In this document: positions 43,756 to 56,110 of the stretch, piece after piece
How positions within the stretch are numbered: the stretch's first letter is position 1
Layout: the number at the start of each line of letters is the position of its first letter
Assembly: GCA_018713255.1 (NCBI GenBank)
Contig: DVFL01000041.1
Span: 1 to 64,000 of the forward strand
DNA length: 64,000 bases
From: Candidatus Cottocaccamicrobium excrementipullorum
GTDB lineage: Bacteria > Bacillota > Clostridia > Lachnospirales > Lachnospiraceae
Reading direction: 5' to 3'
The notes under the pieces: generated by a model
The model's input: the letters and a program-made list of their open reading frames with translations, nothing else
Databases searched by the model: none
Told to the model about the DNA's origin: nothing
Program-made: the position numbers and the translations under genes

Positions 43756-44772
43756 ATGTGCATTCACGTATCCTGTACTAACCCGGACCATTTCCACACC
43801 ATTCAAGCTGGGATAGATTATGCCGGCACCCTTCCTCCCCACCAGAGGATCATTGCAGTTCACAGGGGAATTTACCATGAACGAGTAAAAATTCAAATTC
43901 CCCATATCAGAATAATTGGTGAGGATCCCAGAAATACCATTATCACCAACAGCTGCTCCGCCCTGGAACTTGATTCCGCAGGAAACAAGCTTGGCACCTT
44001 TCGAACCCAGACAGTTATGATCGAAGCCGATGATATTCGTATTAATCAACTGACCATTGAAAATTCTGCCGGCCCTGGATGGCTGAAAGCCCAAGCTATT
44101 GCATTATATGCTGACGGAGATCGGATTGCCCTGGAAAACTGCCGATTAATTGCCTGCCAGGACACACTTTTTACCGGTCCCCGTCTTCGAAAACTGGAAA
44201 CAGACGGCCTGCCTCAAATTCCCCAGCGGCATTTCTATCGAAACTGCTTTATTCAGGGTGATGTGGACTTTATTTTCGGCTGTGCCGCTGCTTATTTTGA
44301 AAAATGTGAATTTTATTCCACTTACACTCCCCGGCCCAAAGATCAACCGGATCGTTCTCAGACGAAAGAAGACCAGAATGACGCCATCCTTGGCTATGTC
44401 ACCGCAGCTGCCACTCCAAAAGGTCAGGAATTCGGCTTTGTAATGGATCGCTGTTCTTTTACGGGAAATTGTCCTCCAAAATCAGTCTTTCTGGGACGCC
44501 CCTGGCGTGATCATGCCAAAACAGTCCTGTTAAACTGTAATTTAGGTGAACATATTCATCCCGCAGGATGGCATGACTGGAACAAAATTCAAGCCCATAA
44601 TAGCACTTTCTACGCAGAATTTTCCAGCACCGGTCCTGGCGCCGCTAACAAATTCCGTGCTCCATGGACCCATACTCTCACGGAAAAAGAGGCGGATCAG
44701 TTTCAGAAAAAACGCGTGCTGATGGGCTGGAATCCGGATCATCCCCTTTTTTCCCATATTCCTGAGGGGTAA
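43756..44772 (+). CDS. Pectinesterase (CE8), cytoplasmic
   Basis: A 338-residue pectin methylesterase with the CE8 blocks: GIYHERVKI, the catalytic ACQDTLFTG, the second catalytic Asp in GDVDFIFGCAA, and LGRPWRDHAKTVL near the C-terminus. There is no signal peptide, so it acts inside the cell, probably on methylated oligogalacturonides already imported. ATG at 43756 follows GAGGAG. The upstream in-frame codons have no support. No pectate lyase or transporter lies next to it. It follows the P-loop gene by 87 nt. Confidence 0.9.
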   Translation: MCIHVSCTNPDHFHTIQAGIDYAGTLPPHQRIIAVHRGIYHERVKIQIPHIRIIGEDPRNTIITNSCSALELDSAGNKLGTFRTQTVMIEADDIRINQLTIENSAGPGWLKAQAIALYADGDRIALENCRLIACQDTLFTGPRLRKLETDGLPQIPQRHFYRNCFIQGDVDFIFGCAAAYFEKCEFYSTYTPRPKDQPDRSQTKEDQNDAILGYVTAAATPKGQEFGFVMDRCSFTGNCPPKSVFLGRPWRDHAKTVLLNCNLGEHIHPAGWHDWNKIQAHNSTFYAEFSSTGPGAANKFRAPWTHTLTEKEADQFQKKRVLMGWNPDHPLFSHIPEG

Positions 44773-44788
44773 CGCCAGTATAAAACCG

Positions 44789-44846
44789 GAGAAAAGGAAA
44801 AACCTGGTGAATTTACTCACTCCACCATTCTCTCCTTTTCTCCGTA
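44789..44846. terminator. Inverted repeat after the pectinesterase gene
   Basis: CGGAGAAAAGGA and TCCTTTTCTCCG form a 12-bp stem over a long loop, between the convergent pectinesterase and thpR genes. T-rich sequence lies in the stem itself. The rest of 44847-44993 has no gene. Confidence 0.45.
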
Positions 44847-44993
44847 CACTGACGGATAAAACCTCATCGCTGCACATGAGACGCCATCCGGTAAACCGGC
44901 ACTGCACGTTCCCAACGCCTGCCCAGCGCCATTCCACATCTTACCAGCTTTGGAGCCGTGTAAAAAAATTTCTTTTCCATCTTTCATCCTTTT

Positions 44994-45479
44994 CTACAAT
45001 TCCACATACATTGTTTTTCCGTTCTTAAATTCTGATTTCATTAACGATGCTTTTTTTACCGTCATTTCCCCTTTGGGAACCGGAAGCTTCAAAGCAGATC
45101 TGGAAGAAAACTTCCTCACCAACGTAATATGCGGAATAAACTTCCCTTTATCACAGGGGATGCCTGCAGCCGCCAGAGCATCTCGAAGCTCTTTCACATA
45201 AGATTTCAGCTTCTGATTTCCTTTAACTCCTATCCAGAAAACATCTCCAAAATTTCCCGTATCTCCCAGACTCAACCTGAAAGCCGGGAAGGAAAGGCTA
45301 TCAATAACGGCTTTTACCTTCTCCGGATCGGGATATTCGCCAATAAATGCCAGGGTTAGATGAAGATTCTGAGCAGGAACATAATTTCCCTCAACCCCCT
45401 GCCGCTTCAGCTGGTGCATCAATCCAATCAGTGTTCTTCTCATTTCCTCCGACAAACTAACCGCAACAAACAGTCTCAT
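44994..45479 (-). CDS. thpR: RNA 2',3'-cyclic phosphodiesterase
   Basis: A 161-residue protein of the 2H phosphoesterase family, with the two HxT/S motifs NLHLTLAFIGEY (about residue 40) and FIPHITLVRKF (about residue 125) that form the active site. The family opens 2',3'-cyclic phosphate ends of RNA and was once called 2'-5' RNA ligase. ATG at 45479 follows AGGTGAGAAGAT. The arginase-fold gene ends 21 nt upstream. Confidence 0.92.
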   Translation of the reverse strand: MRLFVAVSLSEEMRRTLIGLMHQLKRQGVEGNYVPAQNLHLTLAFIGEYPDPEKVKAVIDSLSFPAFRLSLGDTGNFGDVFWIGVKGNQKLKSYVKELRDALAAAGIPCDKGKFIPHITLVRKFSSRSALKLPVPKGEMTVKKASLMKSEFKNGKTMYVEL

Positions 45480-45500
45480 ATCTTCTCACCTGCTTCTTTT

Positions 45501-46271
45501 TCATTTTTCCTGATACTCTTTCCCAAACAGCCTCTCCAAAAAATGATACAAACCTTCATTTGTTTCTCGGTTAATCTGTTCATCCTGAATTAACTTCTCC
45601 AAAGGCTCCAGGGGACTGCACTCTCCGCAGATATCTGCACCAATTACCTTCTGATGTTTGAATATCTCAAGCAAAAGCCGTTCCAAAACCTTCATGGTCA
45701 TCTCTCCCTGATTCCAGTTGGTTCTGGCATAACGTGGACTAAGCACATCTTTATCAATAGAAATATAGACCGGAACAGAAGCTTTAATCCGAGCCAAATC
45801 CTGCTCCGCTTTTCCCTGAACAATTTCTTCTATGGAAACGCAAATGATCCGTTCTCTTAACTGCGGTTCAATGGTCTCCAGTGTTTTTCTCTCTGGACCG
45901 ATTAAAATCAACTGTTCAATGGAGGCATGATGATCCATCAGCTCCCTTGCCCAGCTGCCGCAGCTGAGAAGCTGAGGCACCAGAGGTTTCTGCATATCGG
46001 TATGGTGATCAAACAGCACCAGCGAAAAAGGCGTCTGGATTTTCTCAGCAAAAAACAAGGTAACGTAATGATAATTCCCATTGTCCAAAAAATGAATTCC
46101 TTCCGGCCCTGTGTCCTTCAGACGTTTTTTTATTTCTTCCGCCGCCTCTCTGCTGCAGTACATATTCGTCCCTTCAATATCGCTTAAATCCACTCGTCTT
46201 AATCCAGTTTCCCCCTTCTCCACATCTGTTGGGTAAATATGAGAAAAATCAAGGAGTATATTCTGGTTCAT
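45501..46271 (-). CDS. Arginase/agmatinase-fold protein
   Basis: A 256-residue ureohydrolase-fold protein. The metal-binding clusters of the family are seen: LDNGNYHYVTL, LVLFDHHTDMQ in place of the common DAHxD, and PVYISIDKDVLSPRYA in place of SxDxDxxDP. The substrate could be agmatine, arginine, guanidino acids or formiminoglutamate, with no clear indication here. The ATG at 46271 is the best start, although the ribosome binding site is weak. Upstream residues read as low-complexity. It is cotranscribed with thpR. Confidence 0.78.
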   Translation of the reverse strand: MNQNILLDFSHIYPTDVEKGETGLRRVDLSDIEGTNMYCSREAAEEIKKRLKDTGPEGIHFLDNGNYHYVTLFFAEKIQTPFSLVLFDHHTDMQKPLVPQLLSCGSWARELMDHHASIEQLILIGPERKTLETIEPQLRERIICVSIEEIVQGKAEQDLARIKASVPVYISIDKDVLSPRYARTNWNQGEMTMKVLERLLLEIFKHQKVIGADICGECSPLEPLEKLIQDEQINRETNEGLYHFLERLFGKEYQEK

Positions 46272-46364
46272 CTTCAAGTCATTCACATCCTTTATTCTTG
46301 TCTGATTTCCTGTCTCATTTTCCGTCTCATTTCCACGCGCTTTTCCCCAGCGCTGCATCGTTTG

Positions 46365-46418
46365 CAAAAAAGGACTGCCCCTTCAGCCATTTCTCCCCCC
46401 AGCTGAAGCAGCAGTCCG
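46365..46418 (-). terminator. Terminator after the PTS operon
   Basis: On the minus strand GGACTGC...CTTCAGC pairs with GCTGAAG.GGCAGTCC and is followed by TTTTTTGC. Confidence 0.85.
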
Positions 46419-46431
46419 CCGTCATACAATC

Positions 46432-49841
<3,410 letters not shown>

Positions 49842-49998
49842 TCATTCCTTTCTTTTTATAAACTAATACAATTTTTCTGTGCAAAATGCAGAAATTGCTA
49901 TTCATATTTTACAATAAAAGATGAATAAATGTACAGAAGATTTGAAGATCAAATAATTACAAATTTATTAAAGCAAAAACCTGGAATCGTCAGACTTT

Positions 49999-50053
49999 TT
50001 TACTTGCATTTTACATTTTTGCGATAACACTTTTTACAAAGGAACTCTATAAT
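49999..50053 (+). promoter_or_regulatory. Activator-type promoter of pstS with TTTAC repeats
   Basis: TATAAT (50048-50053) is the -10 box, and no good -35 hexamer lies 16-18 bp upstream. Instead TTTAC occurs at 49999, 50010 and 50033, with ATAAC at 50024. This spacing near 11 bp resembles PhoP/PhoB-type direct repeats that replace the -35. Confidence 0.6.
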
Positions 50054-50088
50054 CAGGACTTGTAAAACGATAAAGGAGGATAAAGGAA

Positions 50089-51081
50089 ATGAAAAAACAG
50101 ACATTAGCAGCTTTTATGACTGTACTTATGGTATCTGGACTGATTGCCGGTTGCGGAAGCAGTTCATCAAACACGGCAACTGCCACTGCAGCAGAAACTA
50201 CCTCTGCAGCAGAAACTACCTCTGCAGCAGAAACCACCGCTTCTAAAGAAACCACTTCTGAAGCTTCTAAGGAAAGTACAGAGGCAGCGCTGCCGGAAGA
50301 TTTAAGCGGAACCATTACCGCAGCAGGATCTTCTGCATTAAAGCCCCTGGTGGATGATGCTGCAAATGCCTTTAATGAAAAATATCCTGATGTAGCAATC
50401 ACCGTTGATGCCGGCGGTTCTGGCGAAGGATTAAAACAGGTTGCAGAGGGAACTGTTGATATTGGAAACTCTGATGTTGCTGCAGAAGAAAAACTGGATG
50501 CAGAACAGGCAGCAGATCTGATTGACCATCAAGTATGCGTCATTACCATGGCCCCCATTGTAAATAATGACGTAAAAGAAGGCGGCGTTACCAACCTGAC
50601 TAAAGATCAGCTGATTTCTATTTTTACCGGGGAAACCACCAACTGGAAAGAGGTGGGCGGTCCTGATGAAAACATTGTTCTTGTCACCAGACCTACTTCT
50701 TCCGGAACACGTGCAACGTTTGAAAAATACGCTCTGGATGGAAATGAAGAAGCATCCAACACCTCAATGGAAACGGATGATTCCGGCGTTCTTCTTCAGA
50801 ATGTAAAGGATACAAAAGGCGCAATCGGATATGTGGCATTGTCCTATCTGATTGGTGACCCGGGAGTATCTACCGTTGCCATTGACGGCGTTGAGCCCAC
50901 TCTGGAAAATACATATTCTGGAGAATATCCAGTATGGACCTATGAGCACATGTATACAAAAGGCGAACCAAATGAGGTCTGCGATGCATTTATCAAGTAC
51001 ATTATGTCTGATGAATATGGCGCTAATATGGAAGCTTTGGGATACGGCGTATCTTCCAAAATGACTGTAACTGAACACTAA
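50089..51081 (+). CDS. pstS: Phosphate ABC transporter, substrate-binding lipoprotein PstS
   Basis: A 330-residue lipoprotein with lipobox LIAGC. The phosphate-binding signature is present: ITAAGSSALKPLVDD, DAGGSGEGLKQVAEGTVDIGNSD, and TRPTSSGTRATFEK. A Thr/Ala/Glu-rich spacer follows the lipid anchor and contains two tandem copies of the unit AAETTS, with an 18-bp DNA repeat. ATG at 50089 follows AAAGGAGG. It is first in the pstSCAB operon. Confidence 0.95.
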   Translation: MKKQTLAAFMTVLMVSGLIAGCGSSSSNTATATAAETTSAAETTSAAETTASKETTSEASKESTEAALPEDLSGTITAAGSSALKPLVDDAANAFNEKYPDVAITVDAGGSGEGLKQVAEGTVDIGNSDVAAEEKLDAEQAADLIDHQVCVITMAPIVNNDVKEGGVTNLTKDQLISIFTGETTNWKEVGGPDENIVLVTRPTSSGTRATFEKYALDGNEEASNTSMETDDSGVLLQNVKDTKGAIGYVALSYLIGDPGVSTVAIDGVEPTLENTYSGEYPVWTYEHMYTKGEPNEVCDAFIKYIMSDEYGANMEALGYGVSSKMTVTEH

Positions 51082-51173
51082 AAGAACAGCATTCCTGAAA
51101 AGGAAAGGGGATAAGGTGGAGCGGACTTGTCAATTTGATCAGTCCGCTCTTCTTTGCACCAGAAGGAGAAAAT

Positions 51174-52085
51174 ATGAAAACGAAAAGAATGCAGGGAATG
51201 TTCTGTAAAGAATACGGATGGCGGGGACTGACCATTTTTTTCGGTCTTTTTGTGATCGTTCTTACCATAATCATCGGCGCATTTTTAGTATATAAAGGTT
51301 CGGATACCTTTTTAACCTTCGGCCATACCATCTGGGAATTTTTAGGGTCCGCTCAATGGGATCCGGCGGACAGCGCTGAAGGCGGCGGACAGACAGGGGC
51401 ATTGATCTTTATTGCAGGTTCTCTTACAACCTGCGGACTGGCTTTAGCGATTGCCACTCCCTTTGCCCTTGGCTCCGCTGTTTTTATGACTGAAATCTCA
51501 CCAGAATTCGGCGAAAAATTTTATCGCCCTATTGTGGAAATCTTTGCGGGGATTCCGTCTGTTGTATACGGCTGGGTAGGCTTAACCGTACTCATTCCCG
51601 CGATTAAAACAATTTTCCATCGCCAGGTGGGGCACTCCGTTCTTGCCGCGGGACTTGTGCTAGCCGTTATGATTTTTCCCACCATCACCACCGTATCTGC
51701 AGATGCCATTGCCTCAGTTTCCCAGGAATGCCGCAATGCAGCCTACGGCCTCGGTTCCACTCGCTGGCAGACCATCTGGAGAGTGGTAATCCCAGCTTCT
51801 TCTTCAGGAATTATTACCGGAATCATTCTTGGACTTGCCAGAGCATTTGGAGAAGCCCTAGCCGTTGCCATGGTGATTGGACAGACCACTGCCATTCCCA
51901 CCAGCATCTTCTCCACCACAAAAACATTGACTACGGAAATTGCAGCGCAGATGGGCAATGCGATGGAAGGCGGCGAGCTGAAATCCGCTTTATGGACCAT
52001 GGCTCTTCTGCTGTTTCTCATCTCCCTTCTATTCATTACACTGATTCACCATGTTTCCGGAAATCAGGATAAGGAGGAAAAATAA
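51174..52085 (+). CDS. pstC: Phosphate ABC transporter permease PstC
   Basis: A 303-residue membrane protein with six predicted helices. The permease signature GEALAVAMVIGQTTAIP and the periplasmic GIPSVVYGWVGL block are typical of PstC. ATG at 51174 has AAGGAGAA upstream. The plus frame before it is untranslated. It ends directly at the start of pstA (TAA then ATG). Confidence 0.93.
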   Translation: MKTKRMQGMFCKEYGWRGLTIFFGLFVIVLTIIIGAFLVYKGSDTFLTFGHTIWEFLGSAQWDPADSAEGGGQTGALIFIAGSLTTCGLALAIATPFALGSAVFMTEISPEFGEKFYRPIVEIFAGIPSVVYGWVGLTVLIPAIKTIFHRQVGHSVLAAGLVLAVMIFPTITTVSADAIASVSQECRNAAYGLGSTRWQTIWRVVIPASSSGIITGIILGLARAFGEALAVAMVIGQTTAIPTSIFSTTKTLTTEIAAQMGNAMEGGELKSALWTMALLLFLISLLFITLIHHVSGNQDKEEK

Positions 52086-52964
52086 ATGAGTGAACGAATA
52101 AAACGGGCGAAAAGAATCGACCGGATAATGACCGGTGTATTCTATGGCGTAGCCATTTTCTTTCTGGTTCTTTTAGCAGCATTTGCCGGCAAGGTAATTA
52201 TCGGCGGGTTTCTGGGCGCCAAACCGGAAATGTTTGGGTTTGAACGTCAAGGTACCATCGGCAATCAGCTGTTCAACACCTTGTATTTGGTGTTTGTGGC
52301 GCTGTTATGTTCCGTCCCCATCGGCGTGTTCGCCGGAATTTACCTTGCCGTCTACGCAAAACAGGGAATATTAACCAAATTCCTAAGGATATGCATTGAA
52401 ACCTTATCCTCACTGCCTTCCATTGTTGTAGGTTTGTTTGGGTATCTGGTCTTTCTGGTTTTTCTGGGAATGGGAAAAAGTCTCCTGGCCGGCGCTTTGT
52501 CCGTCTCCATTCTCACCCTCCCCCTGTTGACCACCACTACAGAAGATGCGATCCGCGGACTCCCCAAGGGATACTTTCAAGGCAGCCTTGCTCTTGGCGC
52601 CACCAAATGGCAGTCCGTGTTTCATGTGATCCTGCCTGCATGTATTCCTCGGATTATGACGGGAGTAATCCTGGCCGCAGGAAGAGGTTTCGGGGAAGCT
52701 GCGGCGCTTTTATATACAACCGGTTCTGGAAGCACTCTCCGCTGGGGCAACTGGGACATTACCTCCCCCACCAGCCCGCTAAATTTAATGCGTCCTGCAG
52801 AAACTCTCTCCACCCAGATCTGGAATCTGCAGATCAACGGCCAGGACCGGGCGCTGGCCAATCTTGCCTCTGCAGTCCTCATGCTGCTGGTTCTGGTATT
52901 TAATCTTGCCGCCAACGCCTGGAGCAGAAACATTGAATCCAAGAACTCCGGCGATCAATCATAA
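52086..52964 (+). CDS. pstA: Phosphate ABC transporter permease PstA
   Basis: A 292-residue partner of PstC with about six helices. SSLPSIVVGLFGYLVFLVF and GRGFGEAAALLYTTG are the PstA signatures. ATG follows the pstC stop with no gap, so translation is coupled. The gap to pstB (71 nt) holds a perfect inverted repeat. Confidence 0.93.
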   Translation: MSERIKRAKRIDRIMTGVFYGVAIFFLVLLAAFAGKVIIGGFLGAKPEMFGFERQGTIGNQLFNTLYLVFVALLCSVPIGVFAGIYLAVYAKQGILTKFLRICIETLSSLPSIVVGLFGYLVFLVFLGMGKSLLAGALSVSILTLPLLTTTTEDAIRGLPKGYFQGSLALGATKWQSVFHVILPACIPRIMTGVILAAGRGFGEAAALLYTTGSGSTLRWGNWDITSPTSPLNLMRPAETLSTQIWNLQINGQDRALANLASAVLMLLVLVFNLAANAWSRNIESKNSGDQS

Positions 52965-52966
52965 AT

Positions 52967-53017
52967 CATTTTTCCGTATGACAACAGCAGCTTTTGCTGT
53001 TGTCATACGGAAAAATG
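52967..53017. repeat. Perfect 23-bp inverted repeat between pstA and pstB
   Basis: The 23-bp left arm (52967-52989, beginning CATTTTTCCGTATG) and the right arm (52995-53017) are exact reverse complements around GCTTT. The transcript would form a strong hairpin, but a U-tract follows on neither strand, so it is more likely an mRNA stability or processing element than a terminator. Confidence 0.85.
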
Positions 53018-53035
53018 TGAGAAAGGAACAAAAAA

Positions 53036-53803
53036 ATGAGTGAAGAGAAAGCAAAAGCAAAGTTCAGCATTCACGGCTTGAATCTCCGCTACCAGAATTT
53101 TCATGCACTAAAAAACGTGAATATGGACATTTATGAACATAAAATTACTGCTTTGATCGGCCCTTCGGGATGCGGGAAATCCACGTTCTTAAAGACCTTA
53201 AATCGGATGAACGACTTCGTAAAAGGGGTAACCATTGAAGGGAAAATCCAGATGGACGAAAAAGATATCTATCGTCAAATGGATCCCATCGAACTCCGAA
53301 ATAAAGTAGGAATGGTTTTCCAGCAGCCCAATCCCTTTCCCAAAAGTATCTATGACAACGTGGCATACGGTCCAAGAATCTGCGGAATTCATAAAAAAGC
53401 ACAGCTGGATGAAATTGTAGAAAAAAGCCTAAAACAAGCAGCAATCTGGGACGAATTAAAAGACCGGCTGCATCGAAGCGCCCTTAGTTTGTCTGGAGGA
53501 CAGCAGCAGCGTCTCTGCATCGCCAGAACCCTGGCGGTAGAACCGGAAGTCATTCTTATGGACGAACCCACCTCCGCCCTAGATCCAATCTCTACCACGA
53601 AAATCGAAGAACTGGCCATTCAGCTGAAAGAAAAATACACCATAATCATTGTCACCCACAACATGCAGCAAGCTTCTCGAATTTCCGATTATACTGCCTT
53701 CTTCCTTCTTGGTGAAGTGGTGGAATACGCCGCAACCACAGATTTGTTTGCCCGTCCCCAGGATGCCAGAACAGAAAAATATATAACAGGCAGATTCGGA
53801 TGA
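53036..53803 (+). CDS. pstB: Phosphate ABC transporter ATPase PstB
   Basis: A 255-residue ABC ATPase. The P-loop is [12 protein letters not shown], the Q loop [12 protein letters not shown], and the signature [33 protein letters not shown] contains the C motif and Walker B, followed by the H switch VTHNMQQ. The family hallmark PNPFP is present. ATG at 53036 follows AAAGGAAC. The operon ends in a terminator, and phoU is not in the window. Confidence 0.95.
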   Translation: MSEEKAKAKFSIHGLNLRYQNFHALKNVNMDIYEHKITALIGPSGCGKSTFLKTLNRMNDFVKGVTIEGKIQMDEKDIYRQMDPIELRNKVGMVFQQPNPFPKSIYDNVAYGPRICGIHKKAQLDEIVEKSLKQAAIWDELKDRLHRSALSLSGGQQQRLCIARTLAVEPEVILMDEPTSALDPISTTKIEELAIQLKEKYTIIIVTHNMQQASRISDYTAFFLLGEVVEYAATTDLFARPQDARTEKYITGRFG

Positions 53804-53831
53804 TATTCTTTCCTTTCTTGCCCATTTGCAT

Positions 53832-53868
53832 GAAGCCCGGGAATTTTCAGAATCCCGGGCTTCTTTCA
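53832..53868 (+). terminator. Terminator after pstB
   Basis: AAGCCCGGGA and TCCCGGGCTT form a perfect stem around ATTTTCAGAA, followed by CTTTC. Confidence 0.85.
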
Positions 53869-53945
53869 TAAAATTTTCCCCTTTGCCTCACAAGAATCAT
53901 AAAGGAGTCTCCCTCCGGCCCCTTTCCGGCGGCCGGCTTCCTGTT

Positions 53946-54557
53946 TCAACTGAAAGATTCCTCCGGCGGCTGCCCTTCGTGAGCCTTCCATTGACATTCC
54001 ATCACCGCCATCTTTGAAAACACGGCAGTAAACGATGAATCTTCCGGTGAACAGGCATAAATGCCGAACCGTATTTTCCCTCCGCCTTTATTCATGTGGC
54101 AAATACGCATCTGGCTGTAATTGATTCCATCGCGAGAACATTCAATGCAATAATCATCCTCCCGCCTGCTGAACCGGTACCACATGGACTTAATAGACGC
54201 GTCAATTACCGTTGTGGCCCAATCAGAATATCCCCCATTGGTCACAACACTTCCTAAATGCTGGTATTCTTCGTTTTCATATTCCACGGAGCCTTTCAGC
54301 CAGTTTTCACTGTCTAAATACATAACGATCCCGCATTGGTCAAACCGGTGATGACTTCCCGAAAAATCCGTCTTTACCACAAAACTAAAATACTGTTCTT
54401 CTGTCTCCATCTGCAGTACAGGGGCATTATCGTTCCGAAAATGATAATACGTTCTCTGCCATAAATCAGTGTGGGGTTCTGTGGTAATCTCTATTTTGTC
54501 CTCTTGTATTTTGTATTCTTTTGGCTGCCTTGTCCATTGAAACTCGTTCATCTTCAT
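53946..54557 (-). CDS. DUF1349 domain protein
   Basis: A 203-residue soluble protein, probably a concanavalin-like jelly-roll fold. The recognisable DUF1349 features are HTDLWQRTYYHFR, FSFVVKTDF, DQCGIVMYLDSENWLKGSVEYEN, and IRFGIYACSPEDSSFTAVF near the end. Such proteins may bind a carbohydrate, but no enzymatic role is clear. There is no signal peptide. ATG at 54557 is preceded by AGAGG, and a longer version to 54638 is possible. It is convergent with pstB and follows the TRAP operon on the same strand after a terminator. Confidence 0.78.
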   Translation of the reverse strand: MKMNEFQWTRQPKEYKIQEDKIEITTEPHTDLWQRTYYHFRNDNAPVLQMETEEQYFSFVVKTDFSGSHHRFDQCGIVMYLDSENWLKGSVEYENEEYQHLGSVVTNGGYSDWATTVIDASIKSMWYRFSRREDDYCIECSRDGINYSQMRICHMNKGGGKIRFGIYACSPEDSSFTAVFSKMAVMECQWKAHEGQPPEESFS

Positions 54558-54721
54558 CTTTGCCTCTTTACCTCCTGTATTTTCCGCCTGCTGCTCTTCC
54601 ATCTGAGAACGCATCTGAGAACGTCTTCTATTTATCACCAGTATATCATACTTTTTCTAACCTTATCATCAGATTGCCACATTATTTGAACGGTGATTTC
54701 CTTCATTTACTTCCAGCAAAA

Positions 54722-54757
54722 GAAAAACGGCGCAGCAGTCTGAAGCTGCTGCGCCGA
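54722..54757 (-). terminator. Terminator after the TRAP operon
   Basis: Read on the minus strand, CGGCGCAGCAG and CTGCTGCGCCG form an 11-bp stem followed by TTTTTC. Confidence 0.9.
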
Positions 54758-54802
54758 AACAATCTAAGGTTTTGAACCTGCCACAAAAAACTGCCGAACC
54801 TT

Positions 54803-56092
54803 TTATAAACTATAGCCTAAGATAGAAGGCAGCCAGGTAGTTAACGGGCGCCAAATGCTGATGGCAATCAGCACCAGAACATTACAAGAAAGATAAGGAA
54901 GAGCGCCTTTAAAAATGTCTACAATCGGCATTCTGTTGATCTTATTGCAGGCATTCAGGCACATGCCCACCGGAGGAGTAACCAGACCGATGGCAAGACC
55001 GGTAATCATCATTGCTCCAAACTGCAGCGCAGAAAATCCATAGCTTTCCATGACAGGAAGCATAATGGGCGTAAGCAGAAGAATCGCCGGGCTCACATCA
55101 ATAAAGCATCCTACCAGAAGAATCATCACATCGAATACCAGAGCGATTCCCCAGTAAGGCATATTTAATCCCACAAAGAAATCCGCCACGGTCTGAGGAA
55201 CCTGAAGCATGGTTAATACCCAGGTGAAAATCGTGGTAAAGCCGATAATAATCATAATGGAAGAAGATGAAATAAAGGTCTTTTTCAGCGCCTCCCACAC
55301 ATCCTTCCAGGTCAGCTCACGATACAGGAAAAAGCCCACCAGCATGGCATAAAGCACAGCCACTCCCGCGCTCTCTGAAGCGGTGCAGATTCCAAAGGAT
55401 ACGCATACAATGATAAAAATCGGCATCAGAAGAGCGGGAATTCCAGCCAGAATATCATGGGCAAATTCCTTGCCGTTAAACGGAGTTCTTGCCGGGTGCC
55501 AGCGTTTTTTATGGCTGATCCAAAATACCAGAATCAGCTGGGTAAGGCCAATCAGAATACCCGGAACCGCACCTGCCATAAACAGCGCGCCTACAGAAGC
55601 GCCGGAAATCATGGAATACACAATCATAGGCGTACTTGGCGGAATAATCATTCCCATAGTAGAAGACGCCACGGTAATCCCTGCAGAAGCATCCTTAGGA
55701 TAGCCAAGATCCTCCATTGCCGGAATTAAAATACTTCCCAGGGCAGAGGTATCTGCCACCGAAGAGCCGGAAATTCCGCCAAAAATCATGGATGCTACGA
55801 TGTTTACCTCCCCCAGTCCGCCATGAAAAGGCCGAAGGATCTGCAGACAGAAATTAATAATCCTCTTTGTAATTCCGCCAGTGTTCATTAACTCTCCTGC
55901 CAGCATAAATAAAGGCATGGCAATCATCAATTCACTGAACACTCCATTCCACACTCTCTGTGGAACCATTGACATAAAATTCGGAACATTAGCAGAAATA
56001 TAGGTTACACAGGATGCTCCGATTGCAAAAGCCAGCGGCACTCCCAGCACTGCAAAGAAAACCAGAAGCCCCAACAGAATCAACATGACCAT
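54803..56092 (-). CDS. dctM: TRAP transporter large permease
   Basis: A 429-residue DctM-type membrane protein with about twelve helices. The family blocks are GVPLAFAIGASCV, GISGSSVADTSALGSILIPAM and ASSTMGMIIPPSTPMIVY. It carries the ion-coupled translocation path of the transporter. ATG at 56092 follows AGGAGCG. It ends the dctPQM operon and is followed by a terminator. Confidence 0.95.
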   Translation of the reverse strand: MVMLILLGLLVFFAVLGVPLAFAIGASCVTYISANVPNFMSMVPQRVWNGVFSELMIAMPLFMLAGELMNTGGITKRIINFCLQILRPFHGGLGEVNIVASMIFGGISGSSVADTSALGSILIPAMEDLGYPKDASAGITVASSTMGMIIPPSTPMIVYSMISGASVGALFMAGAVPGILIGLTQLILVFWISHKKRWHPARTPFNGKEFAHDILAGIPALLMPIFIIVCVSFGICTASESAGVAVLYAMLVGFFLYRELTWKDVWEALKKTFISSSSIMIIIGFTTIFTWVLTMLQVPQTVADFFVGLNMPYWGIALVFDVMILLVGCFIDVSPAILLLTPIMLPVMESYGFSALQFGAMMITGLAIGLVTPPVGMCLNACNKINRMPIVDIFKGALPYLSCNVLVLIAISIWRPLTTWLPSILGYSL

Positions 56093-56110
56093 GGTAATTT
56101 CGCTCCTTTC

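Noticed and set aside
44542-44937. Minus-strand frame at the end of the pectinesterase gene
   Set aside because: Shadow of the CE8 gene and terminator region, with no family resemblance.
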